Positions 8,783 through 18,668 of a stretch of 37,540 nucleotides of DNA are shown here, piece by piece (the first letter of the stretch is position 1; each line of letters opens with the position of its first letter). The DNA comes from an uncultured Clostridium sp. (GTDB taxonomy: Bacteria; Bacillota; Clostridia; TANB77; CAG-508). The notes under the pieces are model-generated. The model was not told the origin of the DNA. It did no database searches and was given only the letters and a program-made list of their open reading frames with translations. The stretch spans positions 1 to 37,540 of the forward strand of contig CANSII010000015.1 in the NCBI GenBank assembly GCA_947646915.1, read 5' to 3'. The translations under genes and the position numbers were made by a program.

Positions 8783-9253
8783 TTATATCTCTCTATTTAT
8801 TTTATGTACTGGGAATTTATTGTCTTTTAAAACTTTTGTAATTGTTTTAGGTAATAATGGATATTCCTCTATTTTATCTAAGTCTATCCATTCATATTGT
8901 AAAAAATCTTTTCCTTCTATGTTTTTTAAAGTATATTGTATTTCTTTATCTTCATCTTTTACAAATTCCACTTTATGAACAAACATTATTTCATGATATT
9001 TTAAGCCTTTCATTTCAAAGAAATTTTCAATAGTTGCTACATACCCTGTTATTTCAACATCTTTCCCTATTTCTTCTATCAATTCTCTTTTTACAGTTTT
9101 TTCTGAATCCTCCCCAATTTCTACTCTTCCACCAATTAAAGCATAATGATCTGAATTTACATCTTTATGTACTAATATCTTATTATTATGAATTATAACA
9201 CCTGCAGCTCTTACATTTAATTTATAGTCTTCTAAATCAATTGTTATATCCAT
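8783..9253 (-). CDS. Nudix hydrolase
   Basis: A 156-residue protein with an almost perfect Nudix box at about residues 42-65: G-x5-E (GRVEIGE), seven residues, then REL-x-EE-x-G (RELIEEIG). This motif binds the divalent metal that hydrolyses nucleoside diphosphate derivatives. The substrate cannot be read from the sequence. An upstream in-frame GTG (9260-9262) lies almost on top of the GGGAG ribosome site, so the ATG at 9251-9253, with about 10 nt of spacing, is the better start. A TATAAT-like -10 is at 9282-9287 with a poor -35. It is convergent with sodC and followed upstream by the 222-bp repeat array. It is probably a free-standing accessory gene. Confidence 0.9.
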   Translation of the reverse strand: MDITIDLEDYKLNVRAAGVIIHNNKILVHKDVNSDHYALIGGRVEIGEDSEKTVKRELIEEIGKDVEITGYVATIENFFEMKGLKYHEIMFVHKVEFVKDEDKEIQYTLKNIEGKDFLQYEWIDLDKIEEYPLLPKTITKVLKDNKFPVHKINREI

Positions 9254-9325
9254 TCTTTTCACTCTCCCATATTTTTTCTAAATTATAACATATTATGAAT
9301 ATTATTTAAATATATTTTTTATTTA

Positions 9326-10205
9326 AGTTTTGGTTTTTTATTTTTCAATTTGATTATAGAAAAAAGATATATATTATAAAGCGAGTTTGACAGTAAGTCG
9401 TTATTCACTTCAAGTCATTATAGTGTGTATCTTCAGTTTGAATCTTCAGTATCTTAAACGCCTTGGAAAACGGAGCTGAATAATATATATCTTTTTTTTA
9501 ATAATATATTTTTTGCAAAAACCGAAACTTAAAATTTTTTATTTTGAATTTCGGTTTTTTATTTTATAAATTTGATTATAGAAAAAAGATATATATTATA
9601 AAGCGAGTTTGACAGTAAGTCGTTATTCACTTCAAGTCATTATAGTGTGTATCTTCAGTTTGAATCTTCAGTATCTTAAACGCCTTGGAAAACGGAGCTG
9701 AATAATATATATCTTTTTTTTAATAATATATTTTTTGCAAAAACCGAAACTTAAAATTTTTTATTTTGAATTTCGGTTTTTTATTTTATAAATTTGATTA
9801 TAGAAAAAAGATATATATTATAAAGCGAGTTTGACAGTGAGTCGTTATTCACTTCAAGTCATTATAGTGTGTATCTTCAGTTTGAATCTTCAGTATCTTA
9901 AACGCCTTGGAAAACGGAGCTGAATAATATATATCTTTTTTTTAATAATATATTTTTTGCAAAAACCGAAACTTAAAATTTTTTATTTTGAATTTCGGTT
10001 TTTTATTTTATAAATTTGATTATAGAAAAAAGATATATATTATAAAGCGAGTTTGACAGTGAGTCGTTATTCACTTCAAGTCATTATAGTGTGTATCTTC
10101 AGTTTGAATCTTCAGTATCTTAAACGCCTTGGAAAACGGAGCTGAATAATATATATCTTTTTTCTATAATAATATATTTTTTTGCAAAAAACAAAAACTT
10201 AAATA
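9326..10205. repeat. Four tandem 222-bp repeat units
   Basis: The sequence beginning GCGAGTTTGACAGT recurs at 9381, 9603, 9825 and 10047, an exact 222-bp period. Units are almost identical: units 1 and 2 read CAGTAAGTC where units 3 and 4 read CAGTGAGTC. Each unit has an inner element of about 140 bp bounded by perfect inverted arms (AAAAAAGATATATATTAT and its complement), then a long hairpin linker (AAAACCGAAA / TTTCGGTTTT, first copy 9517-9557). Outer edges degrade at about 9326 and 10205. No reading frame spans it. The inner element occurs singly elsewhere in the window. The 1.1-kb gap 9263-10398 otherwise holds only the palindrome at 10296-10333. Confidence 0.95.
9517..9557. terminator. 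Bidirectional terminator-like hairpin inside the 222-bp unit
   Basis: Arms AAAACCGAAA and TTTCGGTTTT extend inward through A/T pairs to a stem of about 19 bp with a TTTTT loop and T-runs on both strands. Complete copies also lie 222 and 444 bp downstream; half copies flank the array. Confidence 0.6.
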
Positions 10206-10295
10206 ACTTATAATCTTGTTATATTCTATGAAATTACTGATATATAATTAAAAATAAAAATTAGAGATTACACGTCAGAAATACTTAATGTATTT

Positions 10296-10333
10296 TATAT
10301 AATAGAAAGTCAGCATGACTTTCCTATTATATA
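10296..10333. repeat. 38-bp palindrome, copy 1, after the M26-like gene
   Basis: Stem arms TATAATAGAAAGTCA and TGACTTTCCTATTATA around a GCA loop, with one bulged C. It is nearly identical to 19908-19944. An outer pairing ATTAGAG / CTCTAAT encloses it. It lies about 65 bp beyond the stop codon of the 10399-18396 gene and may act as a terminator or mRNA 3' end stabiliser. Confidence 0.8.
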
Positions 10334-10398
10334 AATCTAACTTATAACCTCTAATTTCTTAAAAATATTTAAACAATTTCAATATTAAATCTACAAAA

Positions 10399-13300
10399 CT
10401 ATTTTAGTACTGGGAATTTTTGTGTACTAATATTTGAGAAATCCCAAATAGTCTCATCAAATCCTAATTCCTTATAGAAATCTGAATTTAAGCTATTTGT
10501 TGAAACTGTATTTAATTTTCCTGCTGTATTTGCTGTAACAGCTGATGTTCCAACTTCTTCTGTTACTTCATAGCAATTTGTTAAACAAGCCTTTATTTGG
10601 TTTTCATTTGCACCAGTAAATTTATATGGAACTTTTTTGTTTCCTGCTGTATCTGTAAATCCTGTCATATTTCCAAATGCAATACAATTATTTATTTTTG
10701 GTGTATTATATATATTTCCTACCATAGAGGCATTAAATATACTATTTGCTTGGTTTGAAAATGTATTGCTCGTTTTTGTTACATCTACATCTGTTATAAC
10801 ATTTTCAATTGTTCCTCCTTGTTGCATTGCTCCTACTAATCCACCATTTTCTGTTTGTTTTACATCAAGTGTACCTTGAACATAAACATTTTTAATTAAT
10901 CCTCCATATTTTCTACCTGCAAATGTTGATACATATACACCTGTTCCTGTTACATTTGCATTTTTTACTGATATATTTTCAAATACAGAATTTGCATTTT
11001 CTCTTCCGTCCATACCTGTTACCACTGCAACATTATTTCTTCCTGACAATGTAATATTGTTAAACTTCATATTTTTAAATGTTGCTGTATATGTCTCTTG
11101 TGCAAATGCTGTAACAAAGTCTCCGTTTCCTCTACCTACACTTGTGTTTGTAAAGTTACTAATATTTACGTTTTCTACTGTTCCTCTAAAGTTTTCAAAT
11201 AAACTTAAATTTGTCAAATTTGAAATTGTATGTCCATTACCTTGTATTTTACCTGTAAATATTCCTGTTACAACAGCACTTGTTGTAGCTGTATGTCCAG
11301 TAAAGTCTATATCACCTGTTAATTCAAATAATCCACCTGGTTCAGCAGTTAATTTTTCTACAAATTCATTTTTGTTTGAAATCTTTGTAACTAAACGTTC
11401 TACAGTACAATCTCTAGTAATTACATTACTAACAGCTCCACCAATTAAGCTTAAATCATTTCTAGTACCAAAGAACATTTTTAATCCTGTAGCATTTATT
11501 TTTTCTGCTGTACTAGATTCTATTTTATTAGCTAAAGCTCCTGAAGTGGTATTAGTTCTTGGAATATCTGTGTTTTCTAATGTCAAGTTTCCAACATATC
11601 CATATCTAATTTTATTAAATACAGGTATCTTATTACCAATTATTTTATGTCCATTACCATCTAATCTACCCATAAATGTTTGAGTTACATTTGTAGTCAT
11701 TTCTGAGAAGTCAATATCATTATCTAGTACATAGTAACCATAAGGTTTACTATTAATTTTTTCTACTAATTCTTGTGCTGTTTGTATATGTGTTACTTCA
11801 ACATCTGTTCCAAGTGGGTCAGCCACAAAGTCATTTGTAGCACTCTTTAAGTAATGATAATATATCTTTCTAAGATTTGTTCTTTGAGATATATTTCTAT
11901 CTCCATTATTAGCATCATTTGTTAATGCTTCAGTAAATCTGTCTATCATATATTCAACATCTATATATTTATTATTATTAATATTTTCTTCAACTGTTGC
12001 ATATCTACTCATTTTGTATTGTTTCCAATCCATTTCAGTACCAGTTACCATTTTCGTAATTTTCTTAATTGCATCTAAGTCATTAGCAGATGCTCTGCTA
12101 CCATAAGTAACATATCCATCAACTCCAGCATAACCTAACATTTCAAAGAAATTACGTTTAGTAGAGAATGCATCAGCATATCCACCATCTAAATGTCCTA
12201 TAAACCAACGATTTACCCATACAGATTCAAATCCATAATCGTTGCTACCAATTCCATTAATTACAGATAAGCCTCTTACACTTACTCCCCAAGCATTATT
12301 TGGTCTTAACATAATTCTATTATCATATAAAGCTTCTAATGATGTTAAATTCATAGCAGTAGCTTGTGCTGCTGTAATTCCTCCCCAAGAAGACCAACCA
12401 GGAGATATATTCATTCTTGTCGCGATTTTTGCTTGTTGTTCTGGTGTTAATCTAATAAATGCTTTTCCTTCAATATAATCTAGTAAATCTAGTGCATTTT
12501 GTTGTCCTTTATAATAATTTTCTAATTTTTCCCTTGTATTAATTCTCTCAGGAGTTAGATTTTGAGTCGCATTACCTTCTTTATTCAAATAGAAAGATGT
12601 ATTAAAGTAATATGGTCCAACATCTTGATTAAGATTGTTTTCACTCCAATTAGCATATTGTTGAACATTACCTTCTGTAAGTGTTTCAAGTTGCACTCTA
12701 GCACCACGTTGATATAACATTATTTTATCATATAAAGCGTGTTCAAATTCGTGTGTCCAAGTATCAAAATTAGTAAGTCCTGGTCTTGCTTGGAACCATA
12801 AGAATCCAGCAGTATTACCTACACCAGCTGAGCTACCACCTGGTTGCCATAGTCCTAAAACTTCACTAAAATTCTTAAAGAATGGATATTCTAGACCAAC
12901 TTTTCCTTGTGTATAAACTGGACCTGTTGATATTACAATATTTGTACCAGGGAAATAAGAATTTTTATAACCTGTAATTATTCTTGTACAATCATAGACC
13001 ATAATACAGTAGTTATTCCATTTTTTATAGTCAAATGAATCTGCTAAAGTAGAAAAATGGCTTTTTACAAGTTTAACATGATTATTTACTTTGTTTTTAA
13101 CTTCTGTTCTTCCAGCTTCAGTCTGAGGATCTTTATGATATAATTGTGAAGGTCCAAATTGTAAATGAGCAGGTCCAGAAATCATATAAGCACAATCATT
13201 TGGTAAAGTAATAACTGGAAGTATCATTCTTGCATTTTTGGTAAGTTGATACCAACCACGATACCCTATTTCAGGTAGATGATCTACTGAAACTTCAGCT

Positions 13301-16300
13301 AGTATATTTCTAGCACCAAAATACTCAGTAAACCAGTCATTTACATCTTCATATCCACCAATATTAGCTATTATATAATTTAAGAAATAGCCAACAGTTG
13401 AACTTCCTGTATATTTTGCTAGACAATTTTTATAGAAAGTATCTGTAGTTCCTGGATTTAGATTTCCTATAAATACTTCGTTTACTACATTATTAAATGT
13501 CATTGAATTTGAATACATCTTACCTTCAAATGATATAATATCTGATATTTTTGCACCACCTATTTCAAATCCATACCAGCGGTCATAATAGTTATATGCA
13601 TAAAGTATTTTATTTATTTTTTCAGTTCCAATTAATTCTTGCTCTATTTTTTTGTTTAGTATTTCATTGTTCAACATAAGTATACTGTCTTCATCATTTT
13701 GTAAGATTTTAAGTGCTACTTCTTTTGCCATATTTTTAATTACATTATTGTAATTATCTCTATATAGCCTACTATCTCCAGCTGCTGTAAGTGGGTCCAG
13801 TACTGTAGTATAATCTAATGAACTTATATATTCAGTTAATTTATTTATAACTTCTGAATTTTCATTTATAATATAATTTCCAAATGCATAACTTAAATTC
13901 AATTCTAGTATTTTATATATAGCAATATTTCCCATAAGTTTTTCAAAGTTTACTTCATATTCTTGTACAGTATTATCAGTAAATATAACTTTTATTTTTG
14001 TTATTCCATTATAAGCATTTGATGTTAAGTATGTTACAAGTTTATCATTTGCATAAGGTAGTATATGTCTTATAGTTTTTGTATTTAATAAATGTGTATT
14101 TGATATACTAGTACTATCTAATACCATATATTTTGAATCGTAATATGGCATTAATTTTTGTATATTATGATATGCTATTAGCTTATCTGTATTAAATCCT
14201 GGAGTATTTTTTATTCTATTATATTCTGGAATATATAAACTTGTATCTATTTTTTCTTCATTGTTTTCTGTTTCATCTTCTTGTTGTTTATTTCCTTTTA
14301 ATGTTGGTAAATGTTCATAAGATGCACCTTCTAAATTCCAAATACTTTCATCAAAGTTTGTATTATCTTTAAAGAACTCTTTTGTAACATTATCTTTAGA
14401 TATTGTCTTTACTATTTCTCCTGTAGCATTTGATATTAGTTCTGATTCTTCTAATTCGTAGTTGTTAAGAGAATTTTTATTAATAGCTGAACCACATACT
14501 TTATAAATTACTGTACCAGTTGATAAACTTACATTATTTTTCAAAATTGTTGATGAACTTGGTAATCCTACTATAGCACCATTAAGTCTACGTCCTCCTC
14601 CAGTCCATACATAATTTATTTTTGTAATACAGTTCTCAATAGTAATTTGTGTTGCTAATCCATGTCCAAGAATACCACCTATTCCATTACCATCTTTACT
14701 TTGAGTTGAATTCATTTCACCTTGTACATAGCAGTTCTTAATTGTTCCGCCATCCATGTATCCAACAATACCACCAATTCTTATATGTCCTGATGTACTT
14801 ACATTATAATTTGTCACACTACATTCCTCAATAGTTCCAGCTGTTAAATTACCAATAATTCCTCCTATTTCATTTGCTTTTGTTACTAAATTCAAATTCT
14901 TAATATGAACATTTTTTACATTAGTATTTGAAGCTACACTTGATATACTTCCTCTACTTGTTGCTTCAAGTAAATTAACTTTTTCTAATTCAAGATTTTG
15001 AATTGTTGCACTTTCTAGTGTATCAAATAATGGTTTATTTAAATTATATATTTTGTGTCCATTTCCATTTAATGTACCTCTAAACTCAGATGTAATAAGT
15101 GATGTACTTGTTGTTTTTAAATAAGATACATCATAATCTTGTGTTAGTGTAAAGTCTCCATCTGGATTTGCCTTTATTTCTGCAATTAAAGCTTCTATAC
15201 TTTTATTTTCAGCAACTCCATTGTCTATTTTTCCATATGTAACTTTTAGTTTATTTTGTTTTTTGTCATTTTCATATTGAATTACATTATCATAATCTAA
15301 AATAAAATCTAGGTTTCCGTCTTCTGTTGTTTCATAGCTTTTTATTTTTGCATAAAATACTGGCATTTCTTTTGGTATAACTTTTACTATGTAATTGTCT
15401 AAATTAGATAATTTTTCTTCTGTTACACTAGTGACTTCTACTGTTGGATTTTCTGTTGAATATAGACTTACTCCAATTATGTCTTTTATTTCAATTAAAC
15501 GTTCTGCACTTATATTAATTCCTTCTTTAAGTAATTGTTGATTTGTATATTCGTTATCTCCAGTTGTAACTTGATTTGTATCTAAATCGTAATTTGCTAG
15601 TATTTCTATTTCAAATTCTTCACAAATTCCTTTTTCAAAACTAATACCATTTGAATTACGAGTTAATTCTTCTTGTTTTATTGTAACTCCATTTTCATCT
15701 ATTACTTTTATAGTTCCAGCAGTTATTGTTTCTTCTGTATCATTTACTTTAAATGCTACATCAATATTTCCATTATCTGCATTTTCACTATATCCAAAAT
15801 CTGTAACAGTTGGTCTTAATTTCAATATTCCTACTTTTGTTTCATTATTTTCTGTTAATTCAATTTCTTTTGTGTTATTTAAAATTATTTTTTCAATTGT
15901 TATTGTTTTTGGTCCAAATGTAGAAACTACTGGTATATTAGTTTTATAGTTTTGCTCTATTTTTTCTAGTTCATATTGTTTTCCATTTATAATAGCATAA
16001 ACTGGATAGAATTCTGTACTATTAGCACTATCAAAACTTACTGTTACTTCTTGACCTCTTTCAAAATATTTTGTTTCTTTTTCTCCATTGTATGTTTTTA
16101 AATTACTTATTTTTAACTCATAATCTGCAATTAATTGTATTGGTCTTCTTCTAAATATTTCATTTTCTACATAGTTTTTGTTTGTTTCTTCTTCTATTGT
16201 ATTAGTATCTCTATCATATGTCATTTTTGCAACTAATGTATATTGTGTTCCTATTTCAATATTTTCAATGTCAAAAGTAATATGTTCTGCATCAAATTCT

Positions 16301-18396
16301 TTTGTTGCAACTATTTCCTCATCACTATTTCTTACAAGTTCTGCTTTTCCACTTATAAATGCTTTATCTGGGTCTACTATATTTGCAGTTAATTTAACAG
16401 ATTTATTTTCTATATCATCTATTTGTGTAAATGCTTCACTAGTAGGTTTTTGTTTTAAAACATCTATTTTTACTTGGTTTCTTACACCAATTGATGTATT
16501 ATCTTCAAATATAATTTCTGTAGTATTTAAGTCTACTATACCTGCTGTTTCTCCTGCATTTAAAGTTACAGAATATGTTACATTTTCGTCTTCATCTGTG
16601 TTTTTTGTTGCAATACATCTTAAGTTGTTTACTCTAATGTGTGTTATGTTAAGGTTTTCTTTATTTGTTTCTATTGTATATGTTAATGTAATATTTTCTC
16701 CTTTTTCAGGATATTTGTTAGATATTTGTACATTATTTATATTAGCACTTGGATTAGATGTTTCTTCATTTTCTAATATAATTTCATTTGTATATGTATA
16801 ATTTTCATCATCTTCAAGTAAACAATAATTTGCAATTAATTTTATTTTATATTTATCTGGTAATTCTATGTTTTCTAAATTTATAGTAGAATTTATATAA
16901 TATGTATCTTTTAATTCCTCTTCTTCACTATCACTTAAATTTTCATCTGTCAAATATTCTGTTAAGTTTTTAGATGCGATTTCATTGTTTTCTTCATCAA
17001 ATAATTTTGCTGTTAAATCAGTTATTGCTTTATTTTTATCTTTTATAAAAATAAGCATATTAATATTTTTTTCTTCTGAATTTTCATGACTTCTGAATCT
17101 TGCAACAGTTGGTGCATTTTTTATTATTTTTACTTGTTTTTCTTGATTTACTTCAAATTCTTTTCCATTATCTAAAGTAACCTTTTCTATATTTATATTA
17201 TTATTACCTGTATTATCAAATCCATCTATAAATGCTGTATATGTACCATTATCTTCTGTTAGCTCATATCTTTTTCCATTTATAACTGCACTTTGTGGTA
17301 AATATTCTGTTGCATTTGTGCTATCAAATTTTACTATTATATTTTCTTCTAAATTAAATTCTTCTGAAGCTGTATCTTCTTGTTCTTCTTTATAAGTTCT
17401 TATATTAGATAATTGGAAATCATAATCTTTTATAAGAATTAATTCTTCTACTTTTGTAAGTCTACCTGTATTGTCTCCTTCTTGTTCTAAAGTACCTGTA
17501 TCTAAGTTATATGGTACTTCTACTAATATTTGGTATTTTTTATTTTCTTCTACTTTTACATTTATATTATTAGTACCAACTTCTACAACTCCTTGTTGTA
17601 TATATTCTGTTCCTTTTGGATTTTCAGCTTCTTCATTACTTTCAGATGCTTCATTACTTTCAGTTTCTTCTTTCTTTTCAGTAATTGTATACATTCCTGA
17701 ATTTACCGTTTTATCAGAATCTACTACATCAAATGATATATTTAATTCTGTTTTTTCTGTATCACCTGTTAATGTCCAATTTTCAATTTGAGGTTGTGTT
17801 TTTAATACATCCACTTTAACTGTTTCATCAATTTCAATTTCTTTTCCATTTATAAGAGTTACTTTTTCAAATCTATATTCTTTTACGCCATTTGTGTTTC
17901 CTACATTTAATTTAACTTCATATAAATTTTGATTTTGTTCATTTCTTACTATTTCATATTCTTCTCCATTTATAGTAATTGTTTTAATTTCAACATTATA
18001 AGTTACATCAATATCTAAATTTAATGTTATCTCTTCATTTTTATTTGGATAATAATTACTTACTTCTATTTCTCTTACTGTTGCTTCATATTCTAATGTT
18101 TTTTCTATTTTTTTTATTAAAAGATTTAAGTCTGTTACTGTTATCTTTCCATCATTATTCATATCAGCATTTTCTAATTTATCTTCTGGTAATTCTTTTG
18201 TATGTATTAAATGTAATTGTAATAAACTTACATCTGCATAATTTATTTCTCCATCACCATTTAACTCTCCTTTTGTAGAAAAATTACTTACTGCATAAAT
18301 TACGCCAAATGATATTAATAAAAAGATTAATAAAAAAATACTTATTTTTAATACAAATTTATTTTTAAATTTTTTGTTCTTTATATTTTCTATCAC
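10399..18396 (-). CDS. Giant M26-like zinc metallopeptidase with N-terminal dockerin
   Basis: Exported or membrane-anchored 2665-residue protein. A hydrophobic segment at about 15-36 is followed directly by a dockerin (about 44-98: LNGDGEINYADVSLL and MNNDGKITVTDLNLL). Several Ig-like beta repeats of roughly 200 residues run to about 1000, each with a Thr-Ile-x-Asn-Gly-Lys type strand. A first GLUG/beta-helix region (about 1070-1365, GTLNGNGHKIYNL, GGIIGN, GGIVGYMDGG) precedes the catalytic part, which contains HEFEH at 1882-1886 and a downstream Glu candidate at 1904 or 1908, the zinc-binding layout of M26 (IgA1 protease/ZmpB-like) peptidases. A second GLUG region fills about 2200-2665. It starts with GTG, chosen for GAGGTG 7 nt upstream. 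The peptidase family is assigned by motif and architecture; the substrate is unknown. Confidence 0.82.
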   Translation of the reverse strand: MIENIKNKKFKNKFVLKISIFLLIFLLISFGVIYAVSNFSTKGELNGDGEINYADVSLLQLHLIHTKELPEDKLENADMNNDGKITVTDLNLLIKKIEKTLEYEATVREIEVSNYYPNKNEEITLNLDIDVTYNVEIKTITINGEEYEIVRNEQNQNLYEVKLNVGNTNGVKEYRFEKVTLINGKEIEIDETVKVDVLKTQPQIENWTLTGDTEKTELNISFDVVDSDKTVNSGMYTITEKKEETESNEASESNEEAENPKGTEYIQQGVVEVGTNNINVKVEENKKYQILVEVPYNLDTGTLEQEGDNTGRLTKVEELILIKDYDFQLSNIRTYKEEQEDTASEEFNLEENIIVKFDSTNATEYLPQSAVINGKRYELTEDNGTYTAFIDGFDNTGNNNINIEKVTLDNGKEFEVNQEKQVKIIKNAPTVARFRSHENSEEKNINMLIFIKDKNKAITDLTAKLFDEENNEIASKNLTEYLTDENLSDSEEEELKDTYYINSTINLENIELPDKYKIKLIANYCLLEDDENYTYTNEIILENEETSNPSANINNVQISNKYPEKGENITLTYTIETNKENLNITHIRVNNLRCIATKNTDEDENVTYSVTLNAGETAGIVDLNTTEIIFEDNTSIGVRNQVKIDVLKQKPTSEAFTQIDDIENKSVKLTANIVDPDKAFISGKAELVRNSDEEIVATKEFDAEHITFDIENIEIGTQYTLVAKMTYDRDTNTIEEETNKNYVENEIFRRRPIQLIADYELKISNLKTYNGEKETKYFERGQEVTVSFDSANSTEFYPVYAIINGKQYELEKIEQNYKTNIPVVSTFGPKTITIEKIILNNTKEIELTENNETKVGILKLRPTVTDFGYSENADNGNIDVAFKVNDTEETITAGTIKVIDENGVTIKQEELTRNSNGISFEKGICEEFEIEILANYDLDTNQVTTGDNEYTNQQLLKEGINISAERLIEIKDIIGVSLYSTENPTVEVTSVTEEKLSNLDNYIVKVIPKEMPVFYAKIKSYETTEDGNLDFILDYDNVIQYENDKKQNKLKVTYGKIDNGVAENKSIEALIAEIKANPDGDFTLTQDYDVSYLKTTSTSLITSEFRGTLNGNGHKIYNLNKPLFDTLESATIQNLELEKVNLLEATSRGSISSVASNTNVKNVHIKNLNLVTKANEIGGIIGNLTAGTIEECSVTNYNVSTSGHIRIGGIVGYMDGGTIKNCYVQGEMNSTQSKDGNGIGGILGHGLATQITIENCITKINYVWTGGGRRLNGAIVGLPSSSTILKNNVSLSTGTVIYKVCGSAINKNSLNNYELEESELISNATGEIVKTISKDNVTKEFFKDNTNFDESIWNLEGASYEHLPTLKGNKQQEDETENNEEKIDTSLYIPEYNRIKNTPGFNTDKLIAYHNIQKLMPYYDSKYMVLDSTSISNTHLLNTKTIRHILPYANDKLVTYLTSNAYNGITKIKVIFTDNTVQEYEVNFEKLMGNIAIYKILELNLSYAFGNYIINENSEVINKLTEYISSLDYTTVLDPLTAAGDSRLYRDNYNNVIKNMAKEVALKILQNDEDSILMLNNEILNKKIEQELIGTEKINKILYAYNYYDRWYGFEIGGAKISDIISFEGKMYSNSMTFNNVVNEVFIGNLNPGTTDTFYKNCLAKYTGSSTVGYFLNYIIANIGGYEDVNDWFTEYFGARNILAEVSVDHLPEIGYRGWYQLTKNARMILPVITLPNDCAYMISGPAHLQFGPSQLYHKDPQTEAGRTEVKNKVNNHVKLVKSHFSTLADSFDYKKWNNYCIMVYDCTRIITGYKNSYFPGTNIVISTGPVYTQGKVGLEYPFFKNFSEVLGLWQPGGSSAGVGNTAGFLWFQARPGLTNFDTWTHEFEHALYDKIMLYQRGARVQLETLTEGNVQQYANWSENNLNQDVGPYYFNTSFYLNKEGNATQNLTPERINTREKLENYYKGQQNALDLLDYIEGKAFIRLTPEQQAKIATRMNISPGWSSWGGITAAQATAMNLTSLEALYDNRIMLRPNNAWGVSVRGLSVINGIGSNDYGFESVWVNRWFIGHLDGGYADAFSTKRNFFEMLGYAGVDGYVTYGSRASANDLDAIKKITKMVTGTEMDWKQYKMSRYATVEENINNNKYIDVEYMIDRFTEALTNDANNGDRNISQRTNLRKIYYHYLKSATNDFVADPLGTDVEVTHIQTAQELVEKINSKPYGYYVLDNDIDFSEMTTNVTQTFMGRLDGNGHKIIGNKIPVFNKIRYGYVGNLTLENTDIPRTNTTSGALANKIESSTAEKINATGLKMFFGTRNDLSLIGGAVSNVITRDCTVERLVTKISNKNEFVEKLTAEPGGLFELTGDIDFTGHTATTSAVVTGIFTGKIQGNGHTISNLTNLSLFENFRGTVENVNISNFTNTSVGRGNGDFVTAFAQETYTATFKNMKFNNITLSGRNNVAVVTGMDGRENANSVFENISVKNANVTGTGVYVSTFAGRKYGGLIKNVYVQGTLDVKQTENGGLVGAMQQGGTIENVITDVDVTKTSNTFSNQANSIFNASMVGNIYNTPKINNCIAFGNMTGFTDTAGNKKVPYKFTGANENQIKACLTNCYEVTEEVGTSAVTANTAGKLNTVSTNSLNSDFYKELGFDETIWDFSNISTQKFPVLK

Positions 18397-18489
18397 TTAT
18401 TTTCACCTCTTTGATTATATTATTACTTTCTATAAATATTTAATCATTCTTTTATTGAACTTTATTTTAAAAATAAAACTATTTTAAAT

Positions 18490-18629
18490 TGAATAATATG
18501 AATTTTCAAAAACTCCGTTTTCCAATGCGTTTAAGATACTTAAAATTGAAATTACAGAAACACACTATAATTGGTTAAAGTAAATATCAACTCAGGTCAA
18601 ACTCATTTTTTTAAATTAATATTATTCAT
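18490..18629 (-). repeat. Dispersed inverted-repeat element, copy C
   Basis: About 140 bp between the small cohesin-dockerin gene and the M26-like gene. Ends are inverted (GAATAATATGAATTT against AAATTAATATTATTC). Read on the minus strand, the interior matches the 222-bp array core: GAGTTTGAC, TTATAGTGTG, GTATCTTAAACGC and TTGGAAAACGGAG appear in the same order. No reading frame is conserved. Confidence 0.85.
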
Positions 18630-18668
18630 CTAAAATATATTAGTAAAATGAAAAGTTTCATTGAATTC

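Noticed and set aside
9386..9416. TTGACA inside each 222-bp unit as a promoter
   Set aside because: The -35 is perfect but no -10 lies at 16-19 bp; the nearest TATAGT is about 26 bp away.
9326..10205. CRISPR array
   Set aside because: The repeat period is 222 bp with units conserved throughout; there are no unique spacers and no cas genes.
18404..18419. TATAAT before the M26-like gene as its promoter
   Set aside because: The box lies almost on the ribosome binding site, so transcription would start inside it; the real promoter must be further upstream and was not identified.
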